Shown one piece after another: positions 1 through 7,739 of a stretch of DNA of 45,223 nt. Position 1 is the first letter of the stretch. The number at the start of each line of letters is the position of its first letter. Under the pieces are notes generated by a model. The model did not search any database and was not told the origin of the DNA. It saw nothing but the letters and a program-made list of their open reading frames with translations. The DNA comes from an uncultured Alphaproteobacteria bacterium (lineage in GTDB: Bacteria > Pseudomonadota > Alphaproteobacteria > RF32 > CAG-239): contig CALYAX010000013.1 in NCBI GenBank assembly GCA_944393665.1, positions 1-45,223 on the forward strand. The letters are read 5' to 3'. The translations under genes were made by a program, and so were the position numbers.

Positions 1-168
1 GCTACCGTGGCGAAAGAAAACGGCTATTACTCCGGCGAAAACAAATGCTACACCTGCCAGACCTGCGAACAGGCCGGTAAAAAGACCTGCAACGGTGCTT
101 GCATTGCCGCCTCCGAATGCTGCGGCGGATGTTCTGCCGGACAGGAGTGCAAAAACGGAACTTGTGTC
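1..168 (+). repeat. Copy A of a 168-bp inverted repeat inside Cys-rich genes
   Basis: Aligned by hand, bases 1-168 match the reverse complement of 44606-44773 with 8 differences (at 12, 26, 30, 69, 78, 96, 151 and 159). This includes an identical run from 97 to 150. Six of the differences are synonymous. Similarity falls sharply after base 168. The repeat may continue left beyond the window. Confidence 0.9.
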
Positions 169-1170
169 GCCACCATGGACGCCTGTGAACAATACCTTCG
201 TTCCATTTGCACCACGGCAAACAAATGTGCTGTCAACGGCACAACATTTAATACCTCGGTGACCAAAAATATTTATTACGGACAACGGGTTAATCTGTCA
301 GACATTACCATTGGCACCGATATTGGCGGAATATCCTTTGAAAGCGGAGAAACTTATAAATCTGCGGCAGCTTGCAAAAATGCCCCCAAAGTAATAATGG
401 AGGGAACTCTCAATTCGGACTTCGGGGGAAATATTAACTTTTATAATATCGATTTAAACAACGCCACCATTGCTTCAACACGTGCAGGAGCCCTCATTGA
501 TATCGTTGACAGTAATGTTTATACGTTGACCGCCGATTTTAATTCCCGTAATACAATTGAATTTTTTGATACAACAACAATCGGCGGAAGCATTTACGGG
601 CGGAATACGGAGTTTATTTTTTATACCGCACCGCAAAGTGTTTTCGGAATGCGGGAAATTGAATTGGAAGACGACTCCAATGTAAATTTCATAGGCGTAA
701 ACTTAAACGGGCCCGTAACCGAATCATCGCCTTTTCAAATTCTGCTGGATACGTTTAAATTTACAGCCAATAACCGCAATCAATCTCTCATATCCGTTGA
801 TAATGTTGCAATTTTTATGAACTTTATGCAGTTAACCATGGCGGATTACGGACAAATTTCTTTGCCGGTAACCGGCTTTTTGCAGGCCAACAATATTTTA
901 ATCAGCGGAAACGGTTCGGTTGACATCGACAATCAAGGAACATTTTACACGGATAACATAAATGCCAAAGGAGCATATATTTCCGCCTATAATACGGGAA
1001 TATCCAGAATCAGTTCGGTTACCCTGTCAAACAGTTCCTCTTTTAACCTTGCCAATCAAACCGACGCCCCCAGCACAATAGGGTCTGTAGCGCTTAAAAA
1101 CGGCAATTTTGTAACAATTTACAAAGATGGTAATTACTACGGAACAGCTTTCAAATCCTATGTCAATTAG
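1..1170 (+). CDS. Cys-rich secreted/surface protein, 5' end outside window (partial)
   Basis: The reading frame is open from the first base, so the true start lies upstream. The 389 visible residues start with a cysteine-dense module (about residues 1-75, CxxC pairs such as CYTCQTC and ECCGGC). A long low-cysteine region rich in N, T, S, I and G follows and looks like a repetitive beta-strand (beta-solenoid type) domain. The first 168 bp are nearly identical to the inverted gene at the right end of the window. The extreme C-terminus (PSTIGSV, then NFVTIY and YYG) resembles that gene's tail (PSAIGSI, DFVAIE, TYRG). Disulfide-rich composition suggests export; the signal peptide would lie outside the window. 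The role is unknown; a surface or adhesin-like protein is an inference. A bidirectional terminator follows. Confidence 0.8.
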   Translation, partial: ATVAKENGYYSGENKCYTCQTCEQAGKKTCNGACIAASECCGGCSAGQECKNGTCVATMDACEQYLRSICTTANKCAVNGTTFNTSVTKNIYYGQRVNLSDITIGTDIGGISFESGETYKSAAACKNAPKVIMEGTLNSDFGGNINFYNIDLNNATIASTRAGALIDIVDSNVYTLTADFNSRNTIEFFDTTTIGGSIYGRNTEFIFYTAPQSVFGMREIELEDDSNVNFIGVNLNGPVTESSPFQILLDTFKFTANNRNQSLISVDNVAIFMNFMQLTMADYGQISLPVTGFLQANNILISGNGSVDIDNQGTFYTDNINAKGAYISAYNTGISRISSVTLSNSSSFNLANQTDAPSTIGSVALKNGNFVTIYKDGNYYGTAFKSYVN

Positions 1171-1182
1171 CTTCTGCCCGCA

Positions 1183-1211
1183 AAAAACCCCGGTTCGTCA
1201 CCGGGGTTTTT
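1183..1211. terminator. Bidirectional intrinsic terminator
   Basis: An 11-bp stem (1183-1193 with 1201-1211) has a GC core CCCCGG, a 7-nt loop and A/T tracts on both sides. It lies between the convergent Cys-rich gene and rpsU and can serve both. Confidence 0.85.
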
Positions 1212-1231
1212 AATTCTTTTGATTCTAAAAA

Positions 1232-1438
1232 CTAGAATCCTTCAGTATCTAAGCGTTTCCGAAGTTGTTTGCGGGCACGTCTGACAGCTTCTGCCTGACG
1301 GCGGGCTTTTTTCTCCGAATTTTTCTCATGACAACGACGCAGTTTCATTTCGCGGAAAACACCTTCGCGCTGCATCTTTTTCTTCAGAACTTTCAGAGAC
1401 TGTCCAACATCATTACCGATAACAGTAACCTGAACCAC
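1232..1438 (-). CDS. rpsU: 30S ribosomal protein S21
   Basis: This encodes a 68-residue basic protein of the small ribosomal subunit, which acts near the anti-Shine-Dalgarno region of 16S rRNA. The family signature [16 protein letters not shown] is present, followed by the usual Arg/Lys/Ala-rich helix. The start codon is GTG: an in-frame TAA stands immediately upstream, so no longer start is possible. The length is normal for the family. The gene is monocistronic, with a bidirectional terminator downstream. Confidence 0.95.
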   Translation of the reverse strand: MVQVTVIGNDVGQSLKVLKKKMQREGVFREMKLRRCHEKNSEKKARRQAEAVRRARKQLRKRLDTEGF

Positions 1439-1637
1439 TTAAATCACCCACTTTCAATTTTATCTATAAAGTTAAAACGTACAAAGTTAATAACATCAAA
1501 AAATTAAATTTGCAACTGTTTATTTTTAAACCGGACCATTCATCGCCCCCAAAGGTGTCTCGAAAGAAACAAAAAGGAGAAAAACCCGCGCGCACATCGA
1601 AATACATTAATTTTCCGACTTCCATAATCGACGCACC

Positions 1638-1660
1638 AAACACCTGTTAAACAGGTGTTT
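1638..1660. repeat. Perfect palindrome at the DUF465 gene end
   Basis: Eleven-base arms around one central base (1638-1648 and 1650-1660) overlap the stop codon of the gene at 1659. There is no long T run on the minus-strand side, so it is at best a weak terminator or a mRNA 3'-end stabiliser. Confidence 0.5.
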
Positions 1661-1871
1661 ATGCGATAATATTGGGCATAATCTTGGCTTCAACCTTTTT
1701 GATTTTGCTTTTTAAGCCGGTACGCAAAGCATTAAGCTGCTTGGCCTGAAAGAAATCGATAGTTTGGTTTTTGCTAACCAGGTGGCGGATATCTGAGCAG
1801 ACGCGGCGCTCTTCAAGTTTAAGTTCACAAAGCTGATGCTGCAGATGGCTGGTCTGGTTTTGATTAAACAT
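1659..1871 (-). CDS. DUF465 (YdcH-like) small helical protein
   Basis: This is a 70-residue, mostly helical, charged protein. The second half follows the DUF465/YdcH pattern of a helix with LNALRTGLKSKI and ends in KIMPNIIA, close to the LIPDIIA ending seen in alphaproteobacterial members. The function of the family is not established. The start is supported by AAAGGA about 10 nt upstream, and a good sigma70-like promoter lies about 80 nt upstream. The N-terminal third is unusual for the family, so the assignment is moderate. Confidence 0.65.
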   Translation of the reverse strand: MFNQNQTSHLQHQLCELKLEERRVCSDIRHLVSKNQTIDFFQAKQLNALRTGLKSKIKKVEAKIMPNIIA

Positions 1872-1949
1872 AAAATTATCGTCCTTTCATAAAAAAACTT
1901 TTATAAAATGTATTTTTTACTGGAATGTTCTTGATTAAATTTGTATTAG

Positions 1950-1978
1950 ATTATACAACAAAACGAAATGAATTGCAA
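1950..1978 (-). promoter_or_regulatory. Sigma70-like promoter for the DUF465 gene
   Basis: On the minus strand, TTGCAA (1973-1978) and TATAAT (1950-1955) are separated by 17 bp. A plus-strand set for the phosphofructokinase gene (TTGATT at 1931-1936, TATACA near 1952) overlaps it, with a shorter spacer, so the two promoters probably compete. Confidence 0.6.
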
Positions 1979-1999
1979 CTCAAATAAAGGAGTATATGA

Positions 2000-3085
2000 A
2001 TGAGTGCCAAAAAAAGAATTGGAATCCTGACCAGCGGCGGCGACTGCGCCGGCCTTAATGCCGTCATCAGCGCGGTTGTAGAAGCGGCATCCAAACGCGG
2101 TTGGGAAGTTCTGGGAATTCATAAAGGAACCGATGGCATCACTGAAACCCCGCATAGTTATGAGGTTTTAACCGTCCATAATTTCTCCGATTCGCCATGG
2201 CCGCGCTTATCCGGATCTTATCTGGGCTCCCTCAATAAAGGCGTTAAAATGGAATCTCTGGAAGAAATGTCCCGCCGATTCGCCATCGGCGTAAAAGAGC
2301 TGGGGCTTGATGCCGTTATCGTTGTCGGCGGCGACGGCAGCATGAATATTGTTTCCAATTACTGCAAAGGTTCTACCGTTCAATTTATCGGCATCCCCAA
2401 AACTATCGACAATGATACGCCGATCACTGAATTCTCGGTTGGTTTTCAGTCTGCTGTCCAGGTCTGCACCACCGCTATTGACAGTCTGGAACTAACGGCT
2501 CGCTCCCACAACCGTGCCCTGATTGTTGAAGTTATGGGACGCGATGCCGGGCATTTGGCCATGCATTCCGCTGTCGCCGGTCAGGCTGACGTCTGCCTGG
2601 TACCTGAAATTCCTTACACAATTGACGGTGTTATCAACAAACTGAAAGAAATCAAAGCCAGCGGGCGGGACCACGCTGTGATTGTGGTATCCGAAGGTAT
2701 CAAAACCGAAGACGGCTCCCATCTTTCCAACAAAAAAAATCTGGTTGGTGAAGCTGTTTACGGCGGTATCGGACAATACCTGTGCACTGAAATCAGCAAC
2801 CGCTACAAAGAATTTCAAATTCGCACCACAACGTTAGGACATATTCAGCGTTCCGGCGTACCGGTTGCTTTTGACCGTCTGCTTGGCGGTCTGTACGGCG
2901 CCAAGGCGGTCGAACTGCTGGCCGACGGAGAAGACAACAAAATGGTTGCCTGGATTGATGGGCACGTAACGGCAGTTCCGTTGAGCGAAGTTGTCAAAGC
3001 CGGAACCACCCTGCTTAATCCGCAAAGCGATGTGGTTATGGCTGCCCGGGAACTTAACATTTATGTCGGCGAAATTGAAAAATAA
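2000..3085 (+). CDS. pfkA: 6-phosphofructokinase (ATP- or PPi-dependent)
   Basis: It phosphorylates fructose 6-phosphate to fructose 1,6-bisphosphate, the committing step of glycolysis. The protein has 361 residues: N-terminal nucleotide loop LTSGGDCAGLN (10-20), GGDGS (110-114), catalytic TIDND (135-139, base Asp137) and MGRDAG (179-184). The residue equivalent to E. coli 104 is Gly (ATP-type), while the residue equivalent to 124 is Lys (PKTIDND), as in PPi-type and atypical ATP enzymes. Phosphoryl donor is therefore uncertain. AAAGGAG at 1986-1992 fixes the start. A strong terminator follows directly. Confidence 0.92.
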   Translation: MSAKKRIGILTSGGDCAGLNAVISAVVEAASKRGWEVLGIHKGTDGITETPHSYEVLTVHNFSDSPWPRLSGSYLGSLNKGVKMESLEEMSRRFAIGVKELGLDAVIVVGGDGSMNIVSNYCKGSTVQFIGIPKTIDNDTPITEFSVGFQSAVQVCTTAIDSLELTARSHNRALIVEVMGRDAGHLAMHSAVAGQADVCLVPEIPYTIDGVINKLKEIKASGRDHAVIVVSEGIKTEDGSHLSNKKNLVGEAVYGGIGQYLCTEISNRYKEFQIRTTTLGHIQRSGVPVAFDRLLGGLYGAKAVELLADGEDNKMVAWIDGHVTAVPLSEVVKAGTTLLNPQSDVVMAARELNIYVGEIEK

Positions 3086-3100
3086 GACGCTGACAAACCC

Positions 3101-3128
3101 AAAAAGCGGAGCAAATGCTCCGCTTTTT
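3101..3128. terminator. Bidirectional intrinsic terminator after pfkA
   Basis: The stem is AAAAAGCGGAGC (3101-3112) paired with GCTCCGCTTTTT (3117-3128). It lies between pfkA and the convergent hypothetical gene and ends in T runs in both directions. Confidence 0.9.
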
Positions 3129-3130
3129 AT

Positions 3131-3505
3131 TTATGCCCCGCAATACTGCTCCAGCTGGTTATGGAGCTTTTTGTTAAAAATCAGCTCCTCCACCCACGGG
3201 GTATCTGTCAATTTAACAGGAACCTGACGGGCAATCGGAAAATAATTTTTCAACGGCTGCGGATACAGCGATTTATAACGCCCTTCCAAATCCGCCTGAT
3301 CGCATTGTCTCATTAAAGCATATAATTTAACAATGGCATCTTTGACCTGGGTCATCTTCTTTTTACTCCAGCTCCAGCCGTTTTCATACAGCATTTCCTC
3401 ATACTCAAAAGCCGCAAGTGCCAAATCTTTATGACTTTTGCAATTCATGAATGAACGACAAAACCCTAATGGATCCGCGCTCTTTTTTTCTGTACTCGTT
3501 TTCAT
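3131..3505 (-). CDS. Hypothetical protein, 124 aa
   Basis: No family was recognised. The product is soluble, Lys-rich and rich in aromatic residues (several W, Y and F), probably helical, with no signal peptide or membrane segment. The ATG at 3505 is preferred: the frame is open upstream only to a TTG, and a TATAAT (minus strand, 3522-3527) lies about 17 nt upstream, which would give a very short leader. No Shine-Dalgarno is visible. The gene ends against the pfkA terminator. Confidence 0.6.
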   Translation of the reverse strand: MKTSTEKKSADPLGFCRSFMNCKSHKDLALAAFEYEEMLYENGWSWSKKKMTQVKDAIVKLYALMRQCDQADLEGRYKSLYPQPLKNYFPIARQVPVKLTDTPWVEELIFNKKLHNQLEQYCGA

Positions 3506-3521
3506 AATTTTAAGTATTAAA

Positions 3522-3527
3522 ATTATA
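3522..3527 (-). promoter_or_regulatory. Possible -10 element close to the start codon
   Basis: A perfect TATAAT on the minus strand lies 17 nt before the ATG at 3505. No convincing -35 is seen. If used, the transcript would be nearly leaderless, which fits the absence of a ribosome binding site. Confidence 0.4.
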
Positions 3528-3620
3528 CAATCCCACAATAACTTCCTCTGAATAAAATAACGCTAGCACAGCATATTATTTCCCGCAAGTCATATTTAGA
3601 CAAAATAAACAATTATTCAT

Positions 3621-3648
3621 AAAAAAATGCGCCCTTAAGGCGCATTTT
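3621..3648 (-). terminator. Intrinsic terminator of the small membrane protein operon
   Basis: The stem is AAAATGCGCC (3624-3633) with GGCGCATTTT (3639-3648). On the minus strand it runs into seven T residues (3627-3621). It closes the 3989/3655 gene pair. Confidence 0.85.
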
Positions 3649-3654
3649 AGAATA

Positions 3655-3984
3655 TTACTTGCCGGCATGACGGCGCTGCTGGCGCGTCTGCGGTTGATTT
3701 TTTACTTTTTCCCGGTAATCGAGAAAACCGATAACCATTCCGGCAACCATGCCGACAACCAGAAAAATAACCGCAAACTTGCTGTTCATTTTCATGGTTC
3801 CGGAAAAAACAACTTCTCCGATAACCCCCATAAAAATAACCGCAATCACAGCTGCAATTTTTTCATTTACCGGCCGCGGCACCTGTTTGAAATAAGCCGC
3901 GAGCTTAAAAATAATAACCATTGACGCAATATAGACAATGGCGGCTCCCGCCATCGCCAAAGCAGAAAGAAATGAATTGCCCAT
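3655..3984 (-). CDS. Hypothetical inner-membrane protein, 109 aa
   Basis: Three hydrophobic segments are visible (about residues 8-28, 42-61 and 69-87), followed by a basic, Gln-rich tail (KNQPQTRQQRRHAGK) that is expected to be cytoplasmic. No family was recognised. The start codon lies 4 nt after the stop of the upstream gene, so the two are probably co-transcribed and translationally coupled; no separate Shine-Dalgarno is evident. An intrinsic terminator follows. Confidence 0.65.
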   Translation of the reverse strand: MGNSFLSALAMAGAAIVYIASMVIIFKLAAYFKQVPRPVNEKIAAVIAVIFMGVIGEVVFSGTMKMNSKFAVIFLVVGMVAGMVIGFLDYREKVKNQPQTRQQRRHAGK

Positions 3985-3988
3985 AACA

Positions 3989-4387
3989 CTAGTTTTTAAT
4001 ATTTAAAATTTTAAAAAGTTCTTTACGGACTGCCTCAACATCGGCTCCGACAGCTTTCCATTCATAAGCACAGATTTTTTCATTGCGAAACCCCTTCGAG
4101 CCGGCACGTTTAAAAATCTCGGCCAGTTTATCCGCTGTTTGGGCTTCCCCGCGAAACTGCATGCAGTTGTTTCCCTCGTCGCGGTCGTCCCAAACCACAA
4201 TTCCCTGTCTGGGGTGCCCGCCTTTATAAAAGAATGTATGCAATTCCGTCATTACAAAAAACTTCTGGTAATAGTTTTGACATTCAATCCACAGCAAAAC
4301 GATTTCACCATCTGCGTTTTTCAATTCAACAATCTTTTTGGTTTCAATTTTTTTCTCGCGAAGCCATTTTGAAAATTTCTTTTCCAT
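3989..4387 (-). CDS. Hypothetical protein, 132 aa
   Basis: No family was recognised. It is a soluble, mixed alpha/beta protein with a basic N-terminus (KKFSKWLREKKIETKK) and several Trp and Cys residues; no signal peptide. The ATG at 4387 is preferred over an in-frame TTG two codons upstream. No ribosome binding site is visible. It is the first gene of a probable two-gene operon with the small membrane protein at 3655, 4 nt downstream. Confidence 0.6.
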   Translation of the reverse strand: MEKKFSKWLREKKIETKKIVELKNADGEIVLLWIECQNYYQKFFVMTELHTFFYKGGHPRQGIVVWDDRDEGNNCMQFRGEAQTADKLAEIFKRAGSKGFRNEKICAYEWKAVGADVEAVRKELFKILNIKN

Positions 4388-4420
4388 AATCAAAATTTTT
4401 GGTTCATAATATATTTAATA

Positions 4421-4462
4421 ACTCTCTAATCTAATACTGAATTGAATCAGACTATAGAGAGT
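4421..4462. repeat. 8-bp inverted repeat upstream of the small operon
   Basis: ACTCTCTA (4421-4428) and TAGAGAGT (4455-4462) are exact reverse complements with 26 nt between them. They lie about 35-75 nt upstream of the gene at 3989, so an operator is possible. This is a weak call. Confidence 0.3.
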
Positions 4463-4537
4463 AATTAGACAAAAAGCAACAAAAATTTTTTAATCAAAAA
4501 ACCGGATGACACACGCGGACAAAATAGTCTCCGCAAG

Positions 4538-4581
4538 CGGGAAAATTTTTAGTGTATGCTTCAACACATAAAATTTTCCCG
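4538..4581. repeat. Strong intergenic palindrome after the RND gene
   Basis: CGGGAAAATTTT (4538-4549) pairs with AAAATTTTCCCG (4570-4581), and an inner GTGT/ACAC stem (4552-4555 with 4564-4567) follows after a 2-nt internal loop. There is no T run on either side, so it is not a classical terminator. It resembles the hairpin between atpG and atpD (near 18496-18540). Confidence 0.7.
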
Positions 4582-4596
4582 ACTGCAAAAATCGAT

Positions 4597-7500
4597 TTAG
4601 TTACCGGTCAGGCGCGTTTTCTTATCGAAAGTTTCTCCAATAATCGCAAACATCATCGGCACAAACAGCGTGGCAACAAAAGTTGAGAGAATCATTCCTC
4701 CGATCATTCCGGTTCCGATGGCGTGGCGGCTTCCCGCTCCGGCACCGGTCGAAATTGCCAGCGGCAGCACACCGAACGTAAATGCCAGCGAGGTCATCAC
4801 AATCGGGCGGAAACGCAGCTTGGCCGCTTCAACAGCCGCTTCGGCATAAGAAAGCCCCTGCTCCACTTTCATCATCGCAAATTCTACGATCAAAATTGCA
4901 TTTTTGGCGGCCAGGCCGATCAATGTCACTAAGCCGACCTGGAAATACAAATCATTTTGAATCCCGCGCAGCCAGGTGGCCAGCAGGGCCCCGAAAACCG
5001 CAAACGGAACCGAAAGAATAACCACAAACGGCAGCGACCAGCGTTCATATTGTGCCGCCAGAATTAAAAAGATCATAATCAGGCCGAAAGCAAATGCCTG
5101 GGTCGATGCTCCTCCGGTCAGTTTTTCCTGATAAGCCGAACCAATCCATGACAAACTGTAATCTGGTCCCAAAACCTTTGCCGCGGTTTCTTCCATGGCT
5201 TTAATCGCCTGTCCGGAGCTGTAACCCGGAGCCGGATCGCCGAGGACTTTCGCCGCCGGAAAGATGTTAAAACGGTTAATCAGTTCCGGGCCGGTTACGC
5301 GCTCAACATTAATCAACGTCGACAAAGGAACCAGTTCGCCGCTGTTTGATTTAACATAGACATAACGCAAATCATCGGGCGTGCGGCGGAATTTGGCCTC
5401 TGACTGCAAAGTCACCCTGAAGTTGCGTCCCAGATAGGTGAAATCATTGACATACAAATTGCCGAAAGTTGCCTGCATCACCGCGTAAATTGCATCAATC
5501 GGAACATTCAAAACCCGGGCTTTTTCACGGTCCAGATCAATCCGGTACTGCGGCGTGTCAACCGAAAATGTCGTTTTAACATTGTTTAAAGCCGGATTTT
5601 TATTGGCCTCGGCAATAAACTCATTGGTCTTGGCCATCAGCTCCTGCGGCGTTTTGCCGACCCGGTTTTGAATATACCCCTCAAAACCGCCCGTGGTTGA
5701 CATGCCCATAATCGGCGGCATGCTGAACGCAAAACCGATACCGTCCGGCTGGCTCATTCCCAGCGCTGTCAGCCTGCCGGCAATTTCATCGGCGCTCTGC
5801 CCTGCTCCTTTACGCTCGGCCCAGTCTTTCAAAATGATAAAACTGATTCCCGAATAGGTATTTTGGGTTGAAGACAGCATATTATAGCCGTTAATCGTCA
5901 GAACATCAGTCACATCGGGATTACCTTTAACCATCTCCGATACTTTATCGGTAAAATTGGTAGTTCGCGGCAAAGACGATGCCGCCGGCATAGAATAAGA
6001 CATCAGCAGATTGCCCTGGTCCTCGTTGGGAACCAGACCTGTCGGAACAATCTTAAACAGTCCCATAATTCCCATCAAAACCAGAATAAACCCTAAAACC
6101 GCCTGCTTGCGGTGTTTCAGAAAATATTTAACGCCAGCCAGATACCAGCCGGTTACCTTGTCAAAAAAGATGTTAAACCAACGGAAAAAGCCGTGCGGTT
6201 CATGCCCTTTTTGATGAGGTTTGATAATCAGGGCACACAAAGCCGGTGTCAGCGTCAAAGCCACCAGCGCCGAAATCAGCACCGAGACTGCAATCGTTAC
6301 CGAAAATTGTTTGTACATCACTCCGGTCATGCCGCCCAAAAAGGCAATCGGCAGAAACACCGAAGACAACACCAGCGCCACTGCCACAACCGGGCCGGAA
6401 ACTTCTTCCATCGCTTTTATGGCCGCTTCTTTGGGAGATAAATGGTCCCGCGTCATATGCTGCTCAACGTTTTCCAAAACAATAATCGCATCATCCACCA
6501 CAATACCGATGGCCAAAATCAGTCCGAAAAGAGTCAGCAGATTAATCGAAAACCCTAAAACATACATTCCTGCAAAAGCACCGATAATTGAAACCGGAAC
6601 CGCTAAAATCGGAATCAGCGTCGCCCGCATGTTCTGCAAGAACAGGTATACCACCAGAATAACCAGAATCACCGCTTCAAAGAAAGTATGGATGACTTCT
6701 TCTATCGAAATATTCACAAATAAAGTGGTATCATACGGAATTTCATATACAATCCCCTGCGGAAAGTTTTTAGACAATTCCTGCATTTTGGCTTTCACGA
6801 GTTCTGCCGTCTCCAGGGCATTGGCTCCCGGCTGCAGATAAATGGCAAAAGCGATCGCGTCTTCGCCGTTAAATTTGGAATTAACGCTGTAATCCTGAGC
6901 TCCCAGCTCAATCCGCGCCACATCTTTCAAGCGCAGCAGCGCACCGGTCGCATCGCCTTTCAAAATAATGTTGCCGAACTCTTTTTCATCAACCAGGCGC
7001 CCTTTGGTATTAACAGAATAAGTATAAGCCTGATATTCGTCCATTGGCTGCTGGCCAAACTGTCCGGCGGCAAATTGCGAGTTTTGTTCCTGAACGGCGG
7101 CTATCACGTCCTGCGGGGTCATATTATACTCCGCCAGCTTGTCCGGCGACAGCCAGATGCGCATCGAATAGTCCTGGCTGGCAAACAGCGACGCCGACCC
7201 CACACCCTTTATACGTTTAATCTCATCAAGAACATTCAGCAGCGCATAATTGGAAACAAATACGGTGTTATACTGATCCGAGGTCGAACGCATGGTAACC
7301 ACTTGCAAAATCGAATTTGATTTTTGCTCGACCGTCACCCCCAGCTTGGTTACTTCCGGCGGAAGTTTGGACGTTGCCGCCTGCACCTTGTTGTTGACAT
7401 CAATCGTTGCCTGATCGGGATCAGTTCCGATTTCAAACACCACGCCGATTGTCAGATAACCGCTCGATGTTGCGTTTGAATACATATAAATCATGTCTTT

Positions 7501-7719
7501 CACACCGTTTATTTCCTGCTCCAGCGGCGCCGCAACCGTATCCGCCAGAACCTCGGCGGTTGCCCCCGGATAAGTCGCGGAAATCTGGATTTCCGTCGGC
7601 ACAATATTGGGATATTGCTCCACCGGCAAAACCTTCATGGCAACCAACCCCGCCAAAACAATCACCAGCGAAATAACCGTCGCAAAAATCGGCCGTTCAA
7701 TAAAAAACTTTGAAAACAT
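4597..7719 (-). CDS. RND multidrug efflux transporter (AcrB/MexB-type, HAE1)
   Basis: This is the inner-membrane pump that exports drugs or hydrophobic compounds using the proton gradient, as a trimer with a periplasmic adaptor and an outer-membrane channel. The protein has 1040 residues, a normal length. It starts FFIERPIFATVISLVIVLAG, with a large periplasmic loop, the TM4 proton-relay pair in GIVVDDAII (near residue 405), the second half beginning near residue 540, and a C-terminal TM bundle. It lies 20 nt downstream of the adaptor gene, so it is the second gene of the operon. No outer-membrane channel gene is in the window. Substrate cannot be read from sequence. Confidence 0.93.
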   Translation of the reverse strand: MFSKFFIERPIFATVISLVIVLAGLVAMKVLPVEQYPNIVPTEIQISATYPGATAEVLADTVAAPLEQEINGVKDMIYMYSNATSSGYLTIGVVFEIGTDPDQATIDVNNKVQAATSKLPPEVTKLGVTVEQKSNSILQVVTMRSTSDQYNTVFVSNYALLNVLDEIKRIKGVGSASLFASQDYSMRIWLSPDKLAEYNMTPQDVIAAVQEQNSQFAAGQFGQQPMDEYQAYTYSVNTKGRLVDEKEFGNIILKGDATGALLRLKDVARIELGAQDYSVNSKFNGEDAIAFAIYLQPGANALETAELVKAKMQELSKNFPQGIVYEIPYDTTLFVNISIEEVIHTFFEAVILVILVVYLFLQNMRATLIPILAVPVSIIGAFAGMYVLGFSINLLTLFGLILAIGIVVDDAIIVLENVEQHMTRDHLSPKEAAIKAMEEVSGPVVAVALVLSSVFLPIAFLGGMTGVMYKQFSVTIAVSVLISALVALTLTPALCALIIKPHQKGHEPHGFFRWFNIFFDKVTGWYLAGVKYFLKHRKQAVLGFILVLMGIMGLFKIVPTGLVPNEDQGNLLMSYSMPAASSLPRTTNFTDKVSEMVKGNPDVTDVLTINGYNMLSSTQNTYSGISFIILKDWAERKGAGQSADEIAGRLTALGMSQPDGIGFAFSMPPIMGMSTTGGFEGYIQNRVGKTPQELMAKTNEFIAEANKNPALNNVKTTFSVDTPQYRIDLDREKARVLNVPIDAIYAVMQATFGNLYVNDFTYLGRNFRVTLQSEAKFRRTPDDLRYVYVKSNSGELVPLSTLINVERVTGPELINRFNIFPAAKVLGDPAPGYSSGQAIKAMEETAAKVLGPDYSLSWIGSAYQEKLTGGASTQAFAFGLIMIFLILAAQYERWSLPFVVILSVPFAVFGALLATWLRGIQNDLYFQVGLVTLIGLAAKNAILIVEFAMMKVEQGLSYAEAAVEAAKLRFRPIVMTSLAFTFGVLPLAISTGAGAGSRHAIGTGMIGGMILSTFVATLFVPMMFAIIGETFDKKTRLTGN

Positions 7720-7739
7720 GATTTACTTTCCCTATCAGT

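Noticed and set aside
1464..1625. 53-codon minus-strand open frame between rpsU and the DUF465 gene
   Set aside because: No ribosome binding site, unusual composition and overlap with the likely rpsU promoter region; more likely non-coding.
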